Assembly: GCF_001280085.1 (NCBI RefSeq)
Contig: NZ_LGED01000219.1
Span: 49,173-113,172, forward strand
Direction of reading: 5' to 3'
Source of the DNA: Saccharothrix sp. NRRL B-16348
GTDB taxonomy: Bacteria > Actinomycetota > Actinomycetes > Mycobacteriales > Pseudonocardiaceae
DNA: 64,000 bases
Below are positions 31,085 to 38,879 of the stretch, one piece after another; position 1 is the first letter of the stretch, and the number at the start of each line of letters is the position of its first letter. The notes beneath the pieces are model-generated. The model was not told where the DNA came from, did not search any database, and worked only from the letters and a program-made list of their open reading frames with translations. The position numbers and the translations under genes were made by a program.

Positions 31085-32545
31085 TCACAGGGCCCCGACC
31101 GCCGCCACCACGTCGACCAACCCCGTCCCCTTGTCATGGCTGGTCGTGTACGGCCCGACAACCTGATACCCGGCCCCCGCCCCGTACTTGTACGCCGTCG
31201 CCTTCAACGCCGCCTCGATCTGCCCGGCCGTGGCGTCCGGCCTGGCCTGGAACAACTGCGCCACGATGCCGGTGATGTGCGGCGCGGCCATGGACGTGCC
31301 GCTGATCGTGTTGAACGTCCCGAGGTCGAGCAGCCCCGGCCCGTTCTGCGGCTGCAACCCGGTCGCGCAGATCACCAGGTACGGACGGCACGCCGACGTG
31401 ATGTCCTCACCGGGCGCGGAGATGTCCGGCCACGTCGACGGGTCCGTCACCAGCCCGCGCGACGAGTACTCCGACACCGCTCCGTCACGCGTCCCGGTGC
31501 CCAGGTCGTGGTACGACGCCACCGACAGCACGCCGGGCGTCGGGTCCTGGCCGGGCGGGTTGGACAGGTTCGCGCTCCCATCCCCGCCGTCGTTGCCGTT
31601 CGCCCACACCGTCACGACGCCCTCGGCCGCCAACGCCCGCTGCAGCTTGACCGTCGTGGAGTTCGGGTCGAACGCGCCACCGCCGGACGGCCCGTACGAG
31701 TTGTTGACCGCCTTGATCGGCGGGCACACCGACGCCGGGACGCCCGCGCCGCACGGCGCGCGGTGGTTCTCCAGCACCCAGTTCAGCGCCGCGTCGGCGC
31801 CGATGATGAACAGCACCGCGCCGGTGGAGATCACCACCGCCTTCGCGCCCGGCGCCGCGCCGCGGACCACCGTGCCGTCGCTCAACGTCGTGTCACCGCC
31901 GACGGCGATGCCCGTGACGTGGGTGCCGTGCCCGCCGACCGACAGCAGGTCGGTGTCGACCGACGTCGGCACGTCCAGGATGCAGCCGGTCCCCGCGCTC
32001 GCCTCGTCCAGGCAGACGCTCTTCAGGCTGCGCACGACCTTGGTCTGGCCGTTCGCCTGCCGGAACGCCGGGTGCGTCGGGTCGACGCCCGAGTCGATCA
32101 CCGCGACCGTGACGCCGCTGCCGTCCAACGCCAGCCCGTTCGCGCCGGTCAGGGTCTGCCGCGCCGCCAACCCGCGGGTCGCCGTGTGCGACGTCGACCC
32201 GGTGAACTCGATCGGCCGGTTCGCCTCGACGTAGGTCACCCCCGCCGCCGACCGCGCCGCCGTGATCTGCGCGGCCGTGCCGCGTGCCGCGACCACGCCG
32301 ATCCGGTCGAAGCTGGTGATCCGGCTGAGCCCGGCGTCCCGCACCGCCCGTTCGGCGGCACCGACGTCGGCGCCGTGGACGAACACCGTCCCGGCCTGAC
32401 CACCAGACAGTTGACCACCGGACCCGGACAGTTGACTGGCGAGCAACGCGGACACGGGGGCGAGCAGACCGGCCGAGGCGGACGGAACGACCACCGTCGA
32501 CAGTGCCAGCGTGCCCGCCGCGAGCAGGGCGGCTTTGCGCATCAC
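31085..32545 (-). CDS. Secreted S8 (subtilisin-like) serine protease
   Basis: About 486 residues. GGAGG sits seven bases before GTG 32545 and ten before ATG 32542; either is possible. The signal peptide MRKAALLAAGTLALSTVVVPSASA is followed by an I9-type pro-region (VFVHGADVGAAERAVRDAGLSRITSFDRIGVVAARG) and the catalytic domain with all three residues: Asp in VAVIDSGVDPTHPAF, His in VGGHGTHVTGIAVGG and Ser in ISGTSMAAPHITGI. The oxyanion Asn is in VNNSYGPSGGG. It is extracellular. It lies 1 kb from the lanthipeptide cluster, so a role in removing the leader is conceivable but unsupported; the strand and the intervening DUF3145 gene argue that it is separate. Confidence 0.93.
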   Translation of the reverse strand: MMRKAALLAAGTLALSTVVVPSASAGLLAPVSALLASQLSGSGGQLSGGQAGTVFVHGADVGAAERAVRDAGLSRITSFDRIGVVAARGTAAQITAARSAAGVTYVEANRPIEFTGSTSHTATRGLAARQTLTGANGLALDGSGVTVAVIDSGVDPTHPAFRQANGQTKVVRSLKSVCLDEASAGTGCILDVPTSVDTDLLSVGGHGTHVTGIAVGGDTTLSDGTVVRGAAPGAKAVVISTGAVLFIIGADAALNWVLENHRAPCGAGVPASVCPPIKAVNNSYGPSGGGAFDPNSTTVKLQRALAAEGVVTVWANGNDGGDGSANLSNPPGQDPTPGVLSVASYHDLGTGTRDGAVSEYSSRGLVTDPSTWPDISAPGEDITSACRPYLVICATGLQPQNGPGLLDLGTFNTISGTSMAAPHITGIVAQLFQARPDATAGQIEAALKATAYKYGAGAGYQVVGPYTTSHDKGTGLVDVVAAVGAL

Positions 32546-32677
32546 GGACAAACCTCCAATGCAGGGTTGAGCAACCCACTAACGAGGCAGACACGTTCAG
32601 GTGATGGTTGTCACGCAACGTCATCTCCAGCGATGCGCGCGGCCGGCCGTCACCCGACGGCGCTACCGTGTCCGACC

Positions 32678-32757
32678 GTGTGGAACGCCGAACGTCAGAC
32701 CGGGTGGCACGCCGACGTGACCGCGGGGCACGCCGACGTGCGGACCGCCGAACGGCG
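32678..32757. repeat. Short imperfect repeats upstream of the membrane gene
   Basis: Repeats of the type GGCACGCCGACGTG occur twice (about 32704 and 32727), flanked by the related GGAACGCCGAACG and GGACCGCCGAACGG, spaced about 21-24 bp. They occupy the divergent promoter space between the protease and the next plus-strand gene. Confidence 0.45.
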
Positions 32758-32775
32758 CGATCTCGTGGTGATCCC

Positions 32776-34023
32776 GTGCGGCTGATCCGACTCGGGACCG
32801 AGCCCTCCGCGGTGGGCGCCGACGTGCGCGCCGCGTTGAGCACGTGGGGCAACGGCGACGCCGTGCTCGGCGGTGTCGCGCTGCTCGGGGTGCGACCGCC
32901 GGACAGCCCGCGCGACCTGGACGCGGTGATCGTGCTGCCGCGCGGCGTGCTCGTGGTCGTCGGCGTCGACCTGCCGGACCCGGCCATGCGGCTGGAGGCG
33001 CCGCTCAACGGGCAGTGGAAGATCGACGGCTGGCCGCTGACCCGGACGGACGGCGCGACGAGCCCGGCCGCCGAGGCGCTGGCGGCCACCACCGCCGTCG
33101 CCCGCCGCATCCAGGACATGCGCGGCGAGCCGCTGCCGGTCACCACCGTCGTCGCCGTCGGCCCGTACGTCGGCCAGGTCGTGCAGTCGACCGTCGACCT
33201 GAACCGCGGCGTGCGCGTCCTGCACCCGAAGCCGACCACGCTGCTCGCCGCCGCGCGCGAGCTGGCCACCAGCGACCGGCCGTGCTCGGCCGAGCACGCG
33301 GCCAAGCTGGTCGCCGTGCTCGCGCCGACCGGCGCGCCGCCGAGCCGTCAGCACCTGATCGCCGAGGGCTTCTCCGACGCGGCCGCCGACCTGGCGTCGG
33401 CCAGCACGATGCTGCTGCCGAAGGTCGCGCCCGCACCGGCCGGCCGCAAGCTGCTGCCCTACGCGGCCGGCGCGGTCGTCGCCGTGCTGCTGGTCATCGC
33501 CTTGATCATCTCGCTGTCGTCGAGCGACGCGGCGGACAGCTCGACGACCACCACGCCGACGCCGCAGCCGACCACGGTCGTGGTGGACGGCCGGAACTTC
33601 TCGCCGCGCGGCGCGGACCGGACCGACGACTGCGCCTCGCACGCGTTCGGCGACGTCCGGGCGTGGCTGACCTCGCACCTGTGCATGCAGCTGCGGCGCG
33701 CCCAGTACGAGACCACAGTGGACGGACGGAAGGTCGGCGTCGCGATCGCCGAGCTGAGCCTGCCCGACGCCACCCGGGCGACGGAGCTGCACGCGATCGC
33801 GTCGGCGGCGGGCTCGGGCGGCGTCACCGCCCTCGTCAAGGAGGGCAAGGGCTGGCCGGGCGGTCCGGCGTCGTTCGACCGGTCGGCGATCCGCGTGTCG
33901 GCGAAGGGCGCTCAGCTGCGCATCACGCAGGTGGTGTGGACCGAGGGCGAGCAGGACCCGGCCGACCCGGAGCTGACCAAGATCGCCGAGCAGGCGTTGC
34001 GGCTGCCCGCCGCGCAGGGCTGA
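32776..34023 (+). CDS. Single-pass membrane protein with NERD-like N-terminus
   Basis: 415 residues from GTG 32776; the frame is open further upstream but that Arg-rich part comes from the repeats. The N-terminal cytoplasmic domain has LDAVIVLPRGVLVVVGVDLPDP, GQWKIDGWPL and TVVAVGPYVGQVV, a strand order similar to NERD (nuclease-related) domains, but the Glu-x-Lys residues of that fold are not there. One membrane helix (LLPYAAGAVVAVLLVIALIISL, about 226-247) and a Thr/Pro linker lead to an external domain with paired Cys (DDCASHAF and SHLCMQL). Not a recognised family; function unknown. Confidence 0.6.
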   Translation: MRLIRLGTEPSAVGADVRAALSTWGNGDAVLGGVALLGVRPPDSPRDLDAVIVLPRGVLVVVGVDLPDPAMRLEAPLNGQWKIDGWPLTRTDGATSPAAEALAATTAVARRIQDMRGEPLPVTTVVAVGPYVGQVVQSTVDLNRGVRVLHPKPTTLLAAARELATSDRPCSAEHAAKLVAVLAPTGAPPSRQHLIAEGFSDAAADLASASTMLLPKVAPAPAGRKLLPYAAGAVVAVLLVIALIISLSSSDAADSSTTTTPTPQPTTVVVDGRNFSPRGADRTDDCASHAFGDVRAWLTSHLCMQLRRAQYETTVDGRKVGVAIAELSLPDATRATELHAIASAAGSGGVTALVKEGKGWPGGPASFDRSAIRVSAKGAQLRITQVVWTEGEQDPADPELTKIAEQALRLPAAQG

Positions 34024-34076
34024 GCACCGGGGACGGACCCAGCGGCGAAACCCCCAACGGCCCTGAACAGCCCAGG

Positions 34077-34448
34077 TCAGCGCCCGGTGCGCACCATGCC
34101 GACGCCGATCAACCCGAACGCCACGTGCAGCACGATCACCAGGCCGGCCACCGCGCACAACGTCTCGGTGCCGGGTTTCCCGGCGATCGCGCCGAACGAG
34201 AACAACCAGCCGCCGACCGCGATCGCGAATCCGGTGAAGAGCACCGATTTCGGCACGTGGGCCAGGCACAGCAACGCGTTGGACCGCGCGCGGAACAACG
34301 TGTGCAGCACGACCGGCACGATCAGGAAGCCCGGCAGGTGCACCGCGACCGGCGACCACGAAGGGCCGCCGGGCAGGAACGTGGACGCGATGACGAAGGC
34401 GCACCACAGCACCGCGCCTATCGCGAGAGCCACAGTTCCCCTGGTCAC
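34077..34448 (-). CDS. Small integral membrane protein, 123 aa
   Basis: GTG 34448 start. Four hydrophobic segments: GTVALAIGAVLWCAFVIAS, WSPVAVHLPGFLIVPVVLH, VLFTGFAIAVGGWLFSFGAIAG and LCAVAGLVIVLHVAFGLIGVGM. I do not recognise the family. Convergent with the NERD-like gene. A short A/T-richer promoter region follows at 34449-34500. Confidence 0.6.
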   Translation of the reverse strand: MTRGTVALAIGAVLWCAFVIASTFLPGGPSWSPVAVHLPGFLIVPVVLHTLFRARSNALLCLAHVPKSVLFTGFAIAVGGWLFSFGAIAGKPGTETLCAVAGLVIVLHVAFGLIGVGMVRTGR

Positions 34449-34530
34449 ATCCGCAGTGTAATGAGCTGAAGCCGCATTTTGAGGTTAAGAGTCTCTATGG
34501 CCGCACGGTCGATACGGCAGTCGGCGGAGG

Positions 34531-34562
34531 GTGTACACGATGTGCTGACACACCGTGCACAC
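34531..34562 (-). terminator. Hairpin after the disulfide oxidoreductase gene
   Basis: GTGTACACGATGTG and CACACCGTGCACAC pair with two mismatches in 14 around CTGA, five bases past the stop of the minus-strand gene. Confidence 0.6.
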
Positions 34563-34566
34563 AGCG

Positions 34567-35979
34567 TCAGAGACCGTAGGCCTCAAGGAGCCTCAACCAC
34601 ACCTCACTGATGGTGGGGTACGCCGGAACGGCGTGCCACAACCGGTCCACGGTGACCTCGCCGACGATCGCGATGGTGGCCGCGTGGATCAGCTCCGCCA
34701 CGTCCGGACCCGCGAACGTGACGCCGACGAGCGTGCGCTTGCGCTCGTCCACGATCATCCGCGCCTTGCCCCGGTACCCGTCCGCGTGCAGGGACGACCC
34801 GGCCACCGCGATGTCCAGGTCGATGACCCGGATCTCCAGGCCGGCCTCGCGCGCCTGCGCCTCGGACCAGCCGACCGCCGCCACTTCGGGATCGGTGAAC
34901 ACCACCTGGGGCACGGCCGTGTGGTCGGCCGTGGCGACCGGCGCGGTCCACGGCTCCGGGTCGGTGGCGCCGGCGACGATCGCCGTGCCGACCGCCCGTG
35001 CCGCGTACTTGCCCTGGTGGGTCAGCAACGCGCGGCCCGTGACGTCGCCCGCCGCGTACAGCCAGTCCACTCCGGACACCCGGCCGGTGTCGTCGACCTC
35101 CAGCGCCTTGCCCGCCGTGAAGCCGAGCTGCTCCACGCCGAGGTCGAAGGTCGCCGGCTGACGACCGGTCGCGATCAGCAGGTGCGCGCCGGTCACCGCC
35201 GTGCCGTCGGACAACTTCAGCGAAACTTCAGCCGAGCCGGCCGAGCCATCAGCGCCGGCCGAACCGTCCGAAGTGGACACACCGACCGCCTTGACCCCGG
35301 TGAGGAGGCGGACGCCGTCCTCCCGCAGCCCTTCGGCGACCAGGTCGCCCGCGAACGCCTCGAACTTCGGCAGCGGCCGTTCGCCGGACACGACCAGCGT
35401 GACGTCGGACCCGAGCCGGGCCCAGGCCTGCGCCATCTCCACGCCGACCACGCCGCCGCCGAGCACCACCAACGACTTGGGCACCTCCTGCGCGGAGGTC
35501 GCCTCGCGGGACGTCCAGTACGGCACGTCCGACAGTCCGGGCAGCGACGGGACGCGCGGCACGCTGCCCGTGCACACCACGACCGCCTTCGTCGCGGTCA
35601 GCACGCGGCCGTCCACGTCGACCCGGCGCTCGCCCGCCAGCCTGCCGCGGCCGCGCACCACGGTCAGCCCGGCGCCCTCGGCCCACTCGACCTGGCCCGA
35701 GTCGTCCCAGTCGGAGGTGAAGCTGTTGCGCCGCTTCAGCACCTCGGTCGCGTCCAGCCGCGCCCCGACCGGCACGCCCGGCACCCGACGGGCGGCGGCG
35801 AGCGCGTGGCCGGGACGCAGCAACGCCTTGCTCGGCATGCACGCCCAGTACGAGCACTCACCGCCGACGCGTTCGGCTTCCACCAATGCGGTCCGCAGTC
35901 CACCGGCGGCGGTCCGGGCGGCGGCGTTCTCGCCCACCGGGCCACCGCCGATCACGATCACGTCGAAGTCGTCGCTCAC
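34567..35979 (-). CDS. Pyridine nucleotide-disulfide oxidoreductase (class I)
   Basis: 470 residues from GTG 35979. FAD-binding GxGxxG-like IVIGGGPVGENAA, redox disulfide in GGECSYWACMPSKAL (Cys-x4-Cys), the NAD(P) Rossmann motif VVLGGGVVGVEMAQAWARLG, FAD-binding YAAGDVTGRALLTHQGKYAAR, and the C-terminal interface HAVPAYPTISEVWLRLL with the active-site His-Glu pair. All catalytic residues of the lipoamide dehydrogenase/mycothione reductase/mercuric reductase class are present. There is no dehydrogenase-complex partner nearby, so the substrate is uncertain. Position 234-258 contains an unusual Ala/Gly/Ser insert (STSDGSAGADGSAGSAE). Confidence 0.88.
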   Translation of the reverse strand: MSDDFDVIVIGGGPVGENAAARTAAGGLRTALVEAERVGGECSYWACMPSKALLRPGHALAAARRVPGVPVGARLDATEVLKRRNSFTSDWDDSGQVEWAEGAGLTVVRGRGRLAGERRVDVDGRVLTATKAVVVCTGSVPRVPSLPGLSDVPYWTSREATSAQEVPKSLVVLGGGVVGVEMAQAWARLGSDVTLVVSGERPLPKFEAFAGDLVAEGLREDGVRLLTGVKAVGVSTSDGSAGADGSAGSAEVSLKLSDGTAVTGAHLLIATGRQPATFDLGVEQLGFTAGKALEVDDTGRVSGVDWLYAAGDVTGRALLTHQGKYAARAVGTAIVAGATDPEPWTAPVATADHTAVPQVVFTDPEVAAVGWSEAQAREAGLEIRVIDLDIAVAGSSLHADGYRGKARMIVDERKRTLVGVTFAGPDVAELIHAATIAIVGEVTVDRLWHAVPAYPTISEVWLRLLEAYGL

Positions 35980-36015
35980 CGGTCCACCCCACACCACCCG
36001 GACCGGCGCGGCAAG

Positions 36016-36621
36016 TCACGAGGGGTCGAACACTCCGGACAACATCTTCAAGATCACTCCGTCCGCGGTGCGCAGCACCACCGGACGCTCGTCGGGATCG
36101 ACCCGTTCGGCCAGCTTGAACATCGCGTCCGCGGTCTGGGCGGCCATCCGGAACGTCAGCATGACCGGCGCGTCGCCCCGCACCGCGAAGCGGGTCAGGA
36201 ACAGGTCGCGCAACCGTTCGGCCATCAGCTCGTACTGGTCGACGGAGGCGTCGAGGCGGTGACCGTCGAGCAGGTCGCTGAACCGGACCCTCCCGAAGCC
36301 CGGGATCTCGACCAGCATCCGCAGGTAGACGGCGACGACCTGCTGCACCGCTTCCCGCCAGTCCTCGGCGAGCCGACCCTCCGTGAACAGCGATTCCACC
36401 CGGCCCAGGTACTCCTCCATGCCGCGCAGGGCCAGCGCGTGCACAACAGAACGCTTGTCCGGGAAGTATTGGTAGAACGATCCAATTGGCACGCCTGCTA
36501 GCTCGACGATCCGGGCGGTGGTGATGTCGTCGTAGTCGTAGTCGTTGAGCAGCGTCGCGCAGGCATCGACAATCGCGGACACCGTGGCGGCGCCGCGCTG
36601 CTGAACGGGCTGACGACGCAT
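36016..36621 (-). CDS. TetR-family regulator
   Basis: 201 residues from ATG 36621 (GTG 36624 directly before; an upstream GTG near 36663 would add residues). N-terminal HTH: RGAATVSAIVDACATLLNDYDYDDITTARIVELAGVPIGSFYQYFPDKRSVVHAL, the complete TetR signature. The C-terminal domain is helical (YLRMLVEIPGFGRVRFSDLL). It lies just upstream of the disulfide oxidoreductase gene on the same strand with 36 bases between, so it may be co-transcribed with and regulate it. Ligand unknown. Confidence 0.85.
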   Translation of the reverse strand: MRRQPVQQRGAATVSAIVDACATLLNDYDYDDITTARIVELAGVPIGSFYQYFPDKRSVVHALALRGMEEYLGRVESLFTEGRLAEDWREAVQQVVAVYLRMLVEIPGFGRVRFSDLLDGHRLDASVDQYELMAERLRDLFLTRFAVRGDAPVMLTFRMAAQTADAMFKLAERVDPDERPVVLRTADGVILKMLSGVFDPS

Positions 36622-36805
36622 CACCTTGGCTAAGCGGTTTTCGGCGGGATTTTCTGGCACGCGCACATCTTGATGGATACGGACCGGTAAGCCCAAACAG
36701 GCGATTCCGGAATGTGATGTGAGGTTCGCTCGGCTTTCGCGGATAGATTTGTTGGGGCGCAAAACTATTTGCATGCCCTGACCGGATCGCGAAATCGGGC
36801 CGCCG

Positions 36806-37492
36806 TCATCGCGATCCGCGCTGCGCCGGGACGGGTTCGGGCAGTTCACCGGGTGTGCCGCCGGGTGTCCCGCCGACCGGCGGCCGTTCGGCGGAAAGCG
36901 GTCGGACGATCGGCGTCCCCGGCCGTCGACGCGGTGGCCGAGTCACGTAGGGGCCGACCAGCCGGGCCAGCACCAGCCCCGGCGCGACCAGCGGCACCAC
37001 CGCCGACAGCGCCACCGCCGTCGCGCCCGCCCTGGCCACGTCCCGCGGGATGACCGCCACCCGGTCGACCACGAACGCCCGCCGCCCGGTGATCGACACC
37101 AACCCCATCGCCGCGAGGAACACCGCGAACGACAGCAGCGCCCACTTCACCGCGACGTAGCCGACGTCCTCGGCCGCCGCCATCACCGCGAGCCAGCCGA
37201 CCAACGCCGACGCCTGCCTGCTCGCACTCGTCATCGCCCACAGCAGACCGCCCGCCACGGCGAGGAACCCGGTGCGCCCGTCGAACCACCCGCGCGTCGC
37301 GTCCAGCCACCCCGTCGGCAGGCCGGCCCACCGCACCGGCAGCACCTCCAGCGGGCTCGGCGCGCCGAACGCCTGACCCACCACCCACGCCAAGGACCAC
37401 GCCGACACGACCACCGCGAGCCCGAGCTGCCACTTCGGCCGGTCCACCGCGACGCGGCACAACCTCGCCAACTCCCGGCGCTTCTCCTTCAC
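36806..37492 (-). CDS. Hypothetical membrane protein
   Basis: 228 residues from GTG 37492. About four to five hydrophobic stretches (WQLGLAVVVSAWSLAWVVGQAF, TGFLAVAGGLLWAM, ALLSFAVFLAAMGLVSITG, ATAVALSAVVPLVAPGLVLARLVGPYV), then a Pro/Arg-rich cytoplasmic tail with GGTPGGTPGELPEP. No recognisable family. The tail reads through a Pro/Gly-coding low-complexity stretch, and an overlapping frame is also open there, so the exact C-terminus is less certain. Confidence 0.55.
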   Translation of the reverse strand: MKEKRRELARLCRVAVDRPKWQLGLAVVVSAWSLAWVVGQAFGAPSPLEVLPVRWAGLPTGWLDATRGWFDGRTGFLAVAGGLLWAMTSASRQASALVGWLAVMAAAEDVGYVAVKWALLSFAVFLAAMGLVSITGRRAFVVDRVAVIPRDVARAGATAVALSAVVPLVAPGLVLARLVGPYVTRPPRRRPGTPIVRPLSAERPPVGGTPGGTPGELPEPVPAQRGSR

Positions 37493-37558
37493 CGCCCCAG
37501 CGTGCCGGAGCGATCATGCCTCGCGATCCGGTTTCACCCGCGTGCCTTCGCAGAGCCG

Positions 37559-37600
37559 CTCATCGGGTGGTGGGGCCATGGGGAGGCCATCACCCGACGT
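37559..37600. repeat. Inverted repeat in promoter space of the esterase gene
   Basis: CGGGTGGTGG (about 37564) pairs with CCATCACCCG (about 37587) with one mismatch. It lies between the divergent membrane protein and SGNH hydrolase genes; candidate operator or 5' leader stem. Confidence 0.35.
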
Positions 37601-37772
37601 GATGCGCGATCCCGCAACGCGGTCGCGATCCCCGGCACCGCGGTCCCACAGCAACGCCGCAACGCCGTCGCGTACCCGCTCGGGTGATCTACCCCTGCTC
37701 GCCGGCCCATCACCGTGGCCAAGGCCACATCATGTCCAGCGGACACCACCCGATCACGAAGAGGAGGCGACC

Positions 37773-38627
37773 GTGCGCAGGCTGCTACCGGCGTTGCTGG
37801 CGGCGTTGTCGATCACCTGGACCACCGGTGCGGCGGTCGCCGAACCGGACGGCGCGGAGCCGGACTACGAGTACGTCGCGCTCGGCGACTCGTCCGCCGC
37901 GGGACCGCTCATCCCGCAGCAGGACCCGGCCGCGCCGGGCTGCCTGCGCTCGATGCGCAACTGGCCATCCGTGCTGGCCGACCGGATCGGGGCCCGGCTC
38001 ACGGACGTGACGTGCTCCGGCGCGGTGACCGACGACCTGGCCGGGTCGCAGTCCACCTTCGACGGCACGCAGCCGCCGCAGGCGGACGCGCTGAGCCCGT
38101 CGACCGACCTGGTGACGCTGAGCATCGGCGGCAACGACGTCGAGCTGGTCGACGTGGCGGCGGCCTGCGTCAACCTGCTGCCCCAACCGGTCGGCACGTC
38201 GTGCCGCGACGAGCTCACCGCCGGCGGCCGGGACCGATTGGCCGAGCGGATCGACGCCTACGCGGCCGAGTTCGCCGCCGCGCTCGACCTGATCTCCGAG
38301 CGGGCGCCCGGGGCACGGGTGGTGGTGGTCGGCTACGGCACCTACATCCGGCCCGGCGGCTGCTACCCGGACCAGCCGATCTGGGCCAGGGACGCGGACT
38401 ACCTGCAGGGGAGCATCCACCGGCTGAACGTGCTGTTCGCCCGGGAAGCGGCCGAGCACGGCGCGTCGTTCGTGGACGTCGAGACGCCGAGCGTGGGCCA
38501 CGACGCGTGCGCGTCGTCGCGGGCGAGGTGGTTCGAGGGCGTGGCGGCGACCGGCCCGGCCGCGCCGATGCACCCCAACGCGCGAGGCATGGCCGCGATC
38601 GGGGGGATCGTCGCCGACCAGCTCTGA
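37773..38627 (+). CDS. Secreted SGNH (GDSL) esterase/lipase
   Basis: 284 residues from GTG 37773; GGAGG six bases upstream fixes this start. The signal peptide RRLLPALLAALSITWTTGAAVAEP is followed by the SGNH blocks: YVALGDSSAAGP (nucleophile Ser), a Gly in VTCSGAVTDDLAGSQ, SIGGNDVELVDV (Gly/Asn oxyanion) and AAPMHPNARGMAAIG (His). Six Cys (PGCLRS, VTCSGA, AACVN, TSCRDE, GGCYPD, DACASS) probably form three disulfides as in Streptomyces SGNH lipases. Extracellular ester hydrolase; monocistronic. Confidence 0.92.
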   Translation: MRRLLPALLAALSITWTTGAAVAEPDGAEPDYEYVALGDSSAAGPLIPQQDPAAPGCLRSMRNWPSVLADRIGARLTDVTCSGAVTDDLAGSQSTFDGTQPPQADALSPSTDLVTLSIGGNDVELVDVAAACVNLLPQPVGTSCRDELTAGGRDRLAERIDAYAAEFAAALDLISERAPGARVVVVGYGTYIRPGGCYPDQPIWARDADYLQGSIHRLNVLFAREAAEHGASFVDVETPSVGHDACASSRARWFEGVAATGPAAPMHPNARGMAAIGGIVADQL

Positions 38628-38879
38628 CGCCCCGCTCCAGCCACCGGGCCGCAGCCCCGACAAGATCGCCAGGCCGTCGTCGAGCACCCGCTCGGCGGCG
38701 GCCTTCGCGCGTTCACGGTGGCGGGTCGCGGGCGCGGACTTGTTCACGCACCGGCGGGAAGAACGTGTAGTAGATTAGACGTTCTGCGCATCACGGGCGC
38801 AGGACTGTAAGCCCGCAGGAAACCGTCAGCCGCAATGCGACACAGGCTGATAAAACACGCTATCCAGAAATGAGGCACG
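38628..38879. promoter_or_regulatory. Leader region of the HelD-type gene
   Basis: No gene is convincing here. An A/T-richer stretch holds AGAACGT (38760-38766) and its exact complement ACGTTCT (38779-38785), 12 bases apart and enclosing TAGTAGATTAG, which looks like an operator over a -10 region. A structured-looking leader follows (GGGCGCAGGACTGTAAGCCCGC and further). The rifamycin-associated element found before some actinobacterial helR genes (GGGGCTTGC-type palindrome) is not complete here; only CAAGCCCC occurs at the start codon. Confidence 0.4.

Noticed and set aside
31085..32545. Subtilisin-like protease as the leader peptidase of the lanthipeptide cluster
   Set aside because: It is on the opposite strand, separated by a terminator and DUF3145, and has its own signal peptide and general secreted-protease features. 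Proximity alone is not enough, so it was kept as a possibility inside the gene entry only.
38628..38747. A minus-strand gene starting NKSAPATRHRERAKAAAERVLDDG
   Set aside because: The first residues look helical, but the frame then runs antisense through the SGNH esterase with no stop at a sensible place, so I treat it as a shadow.
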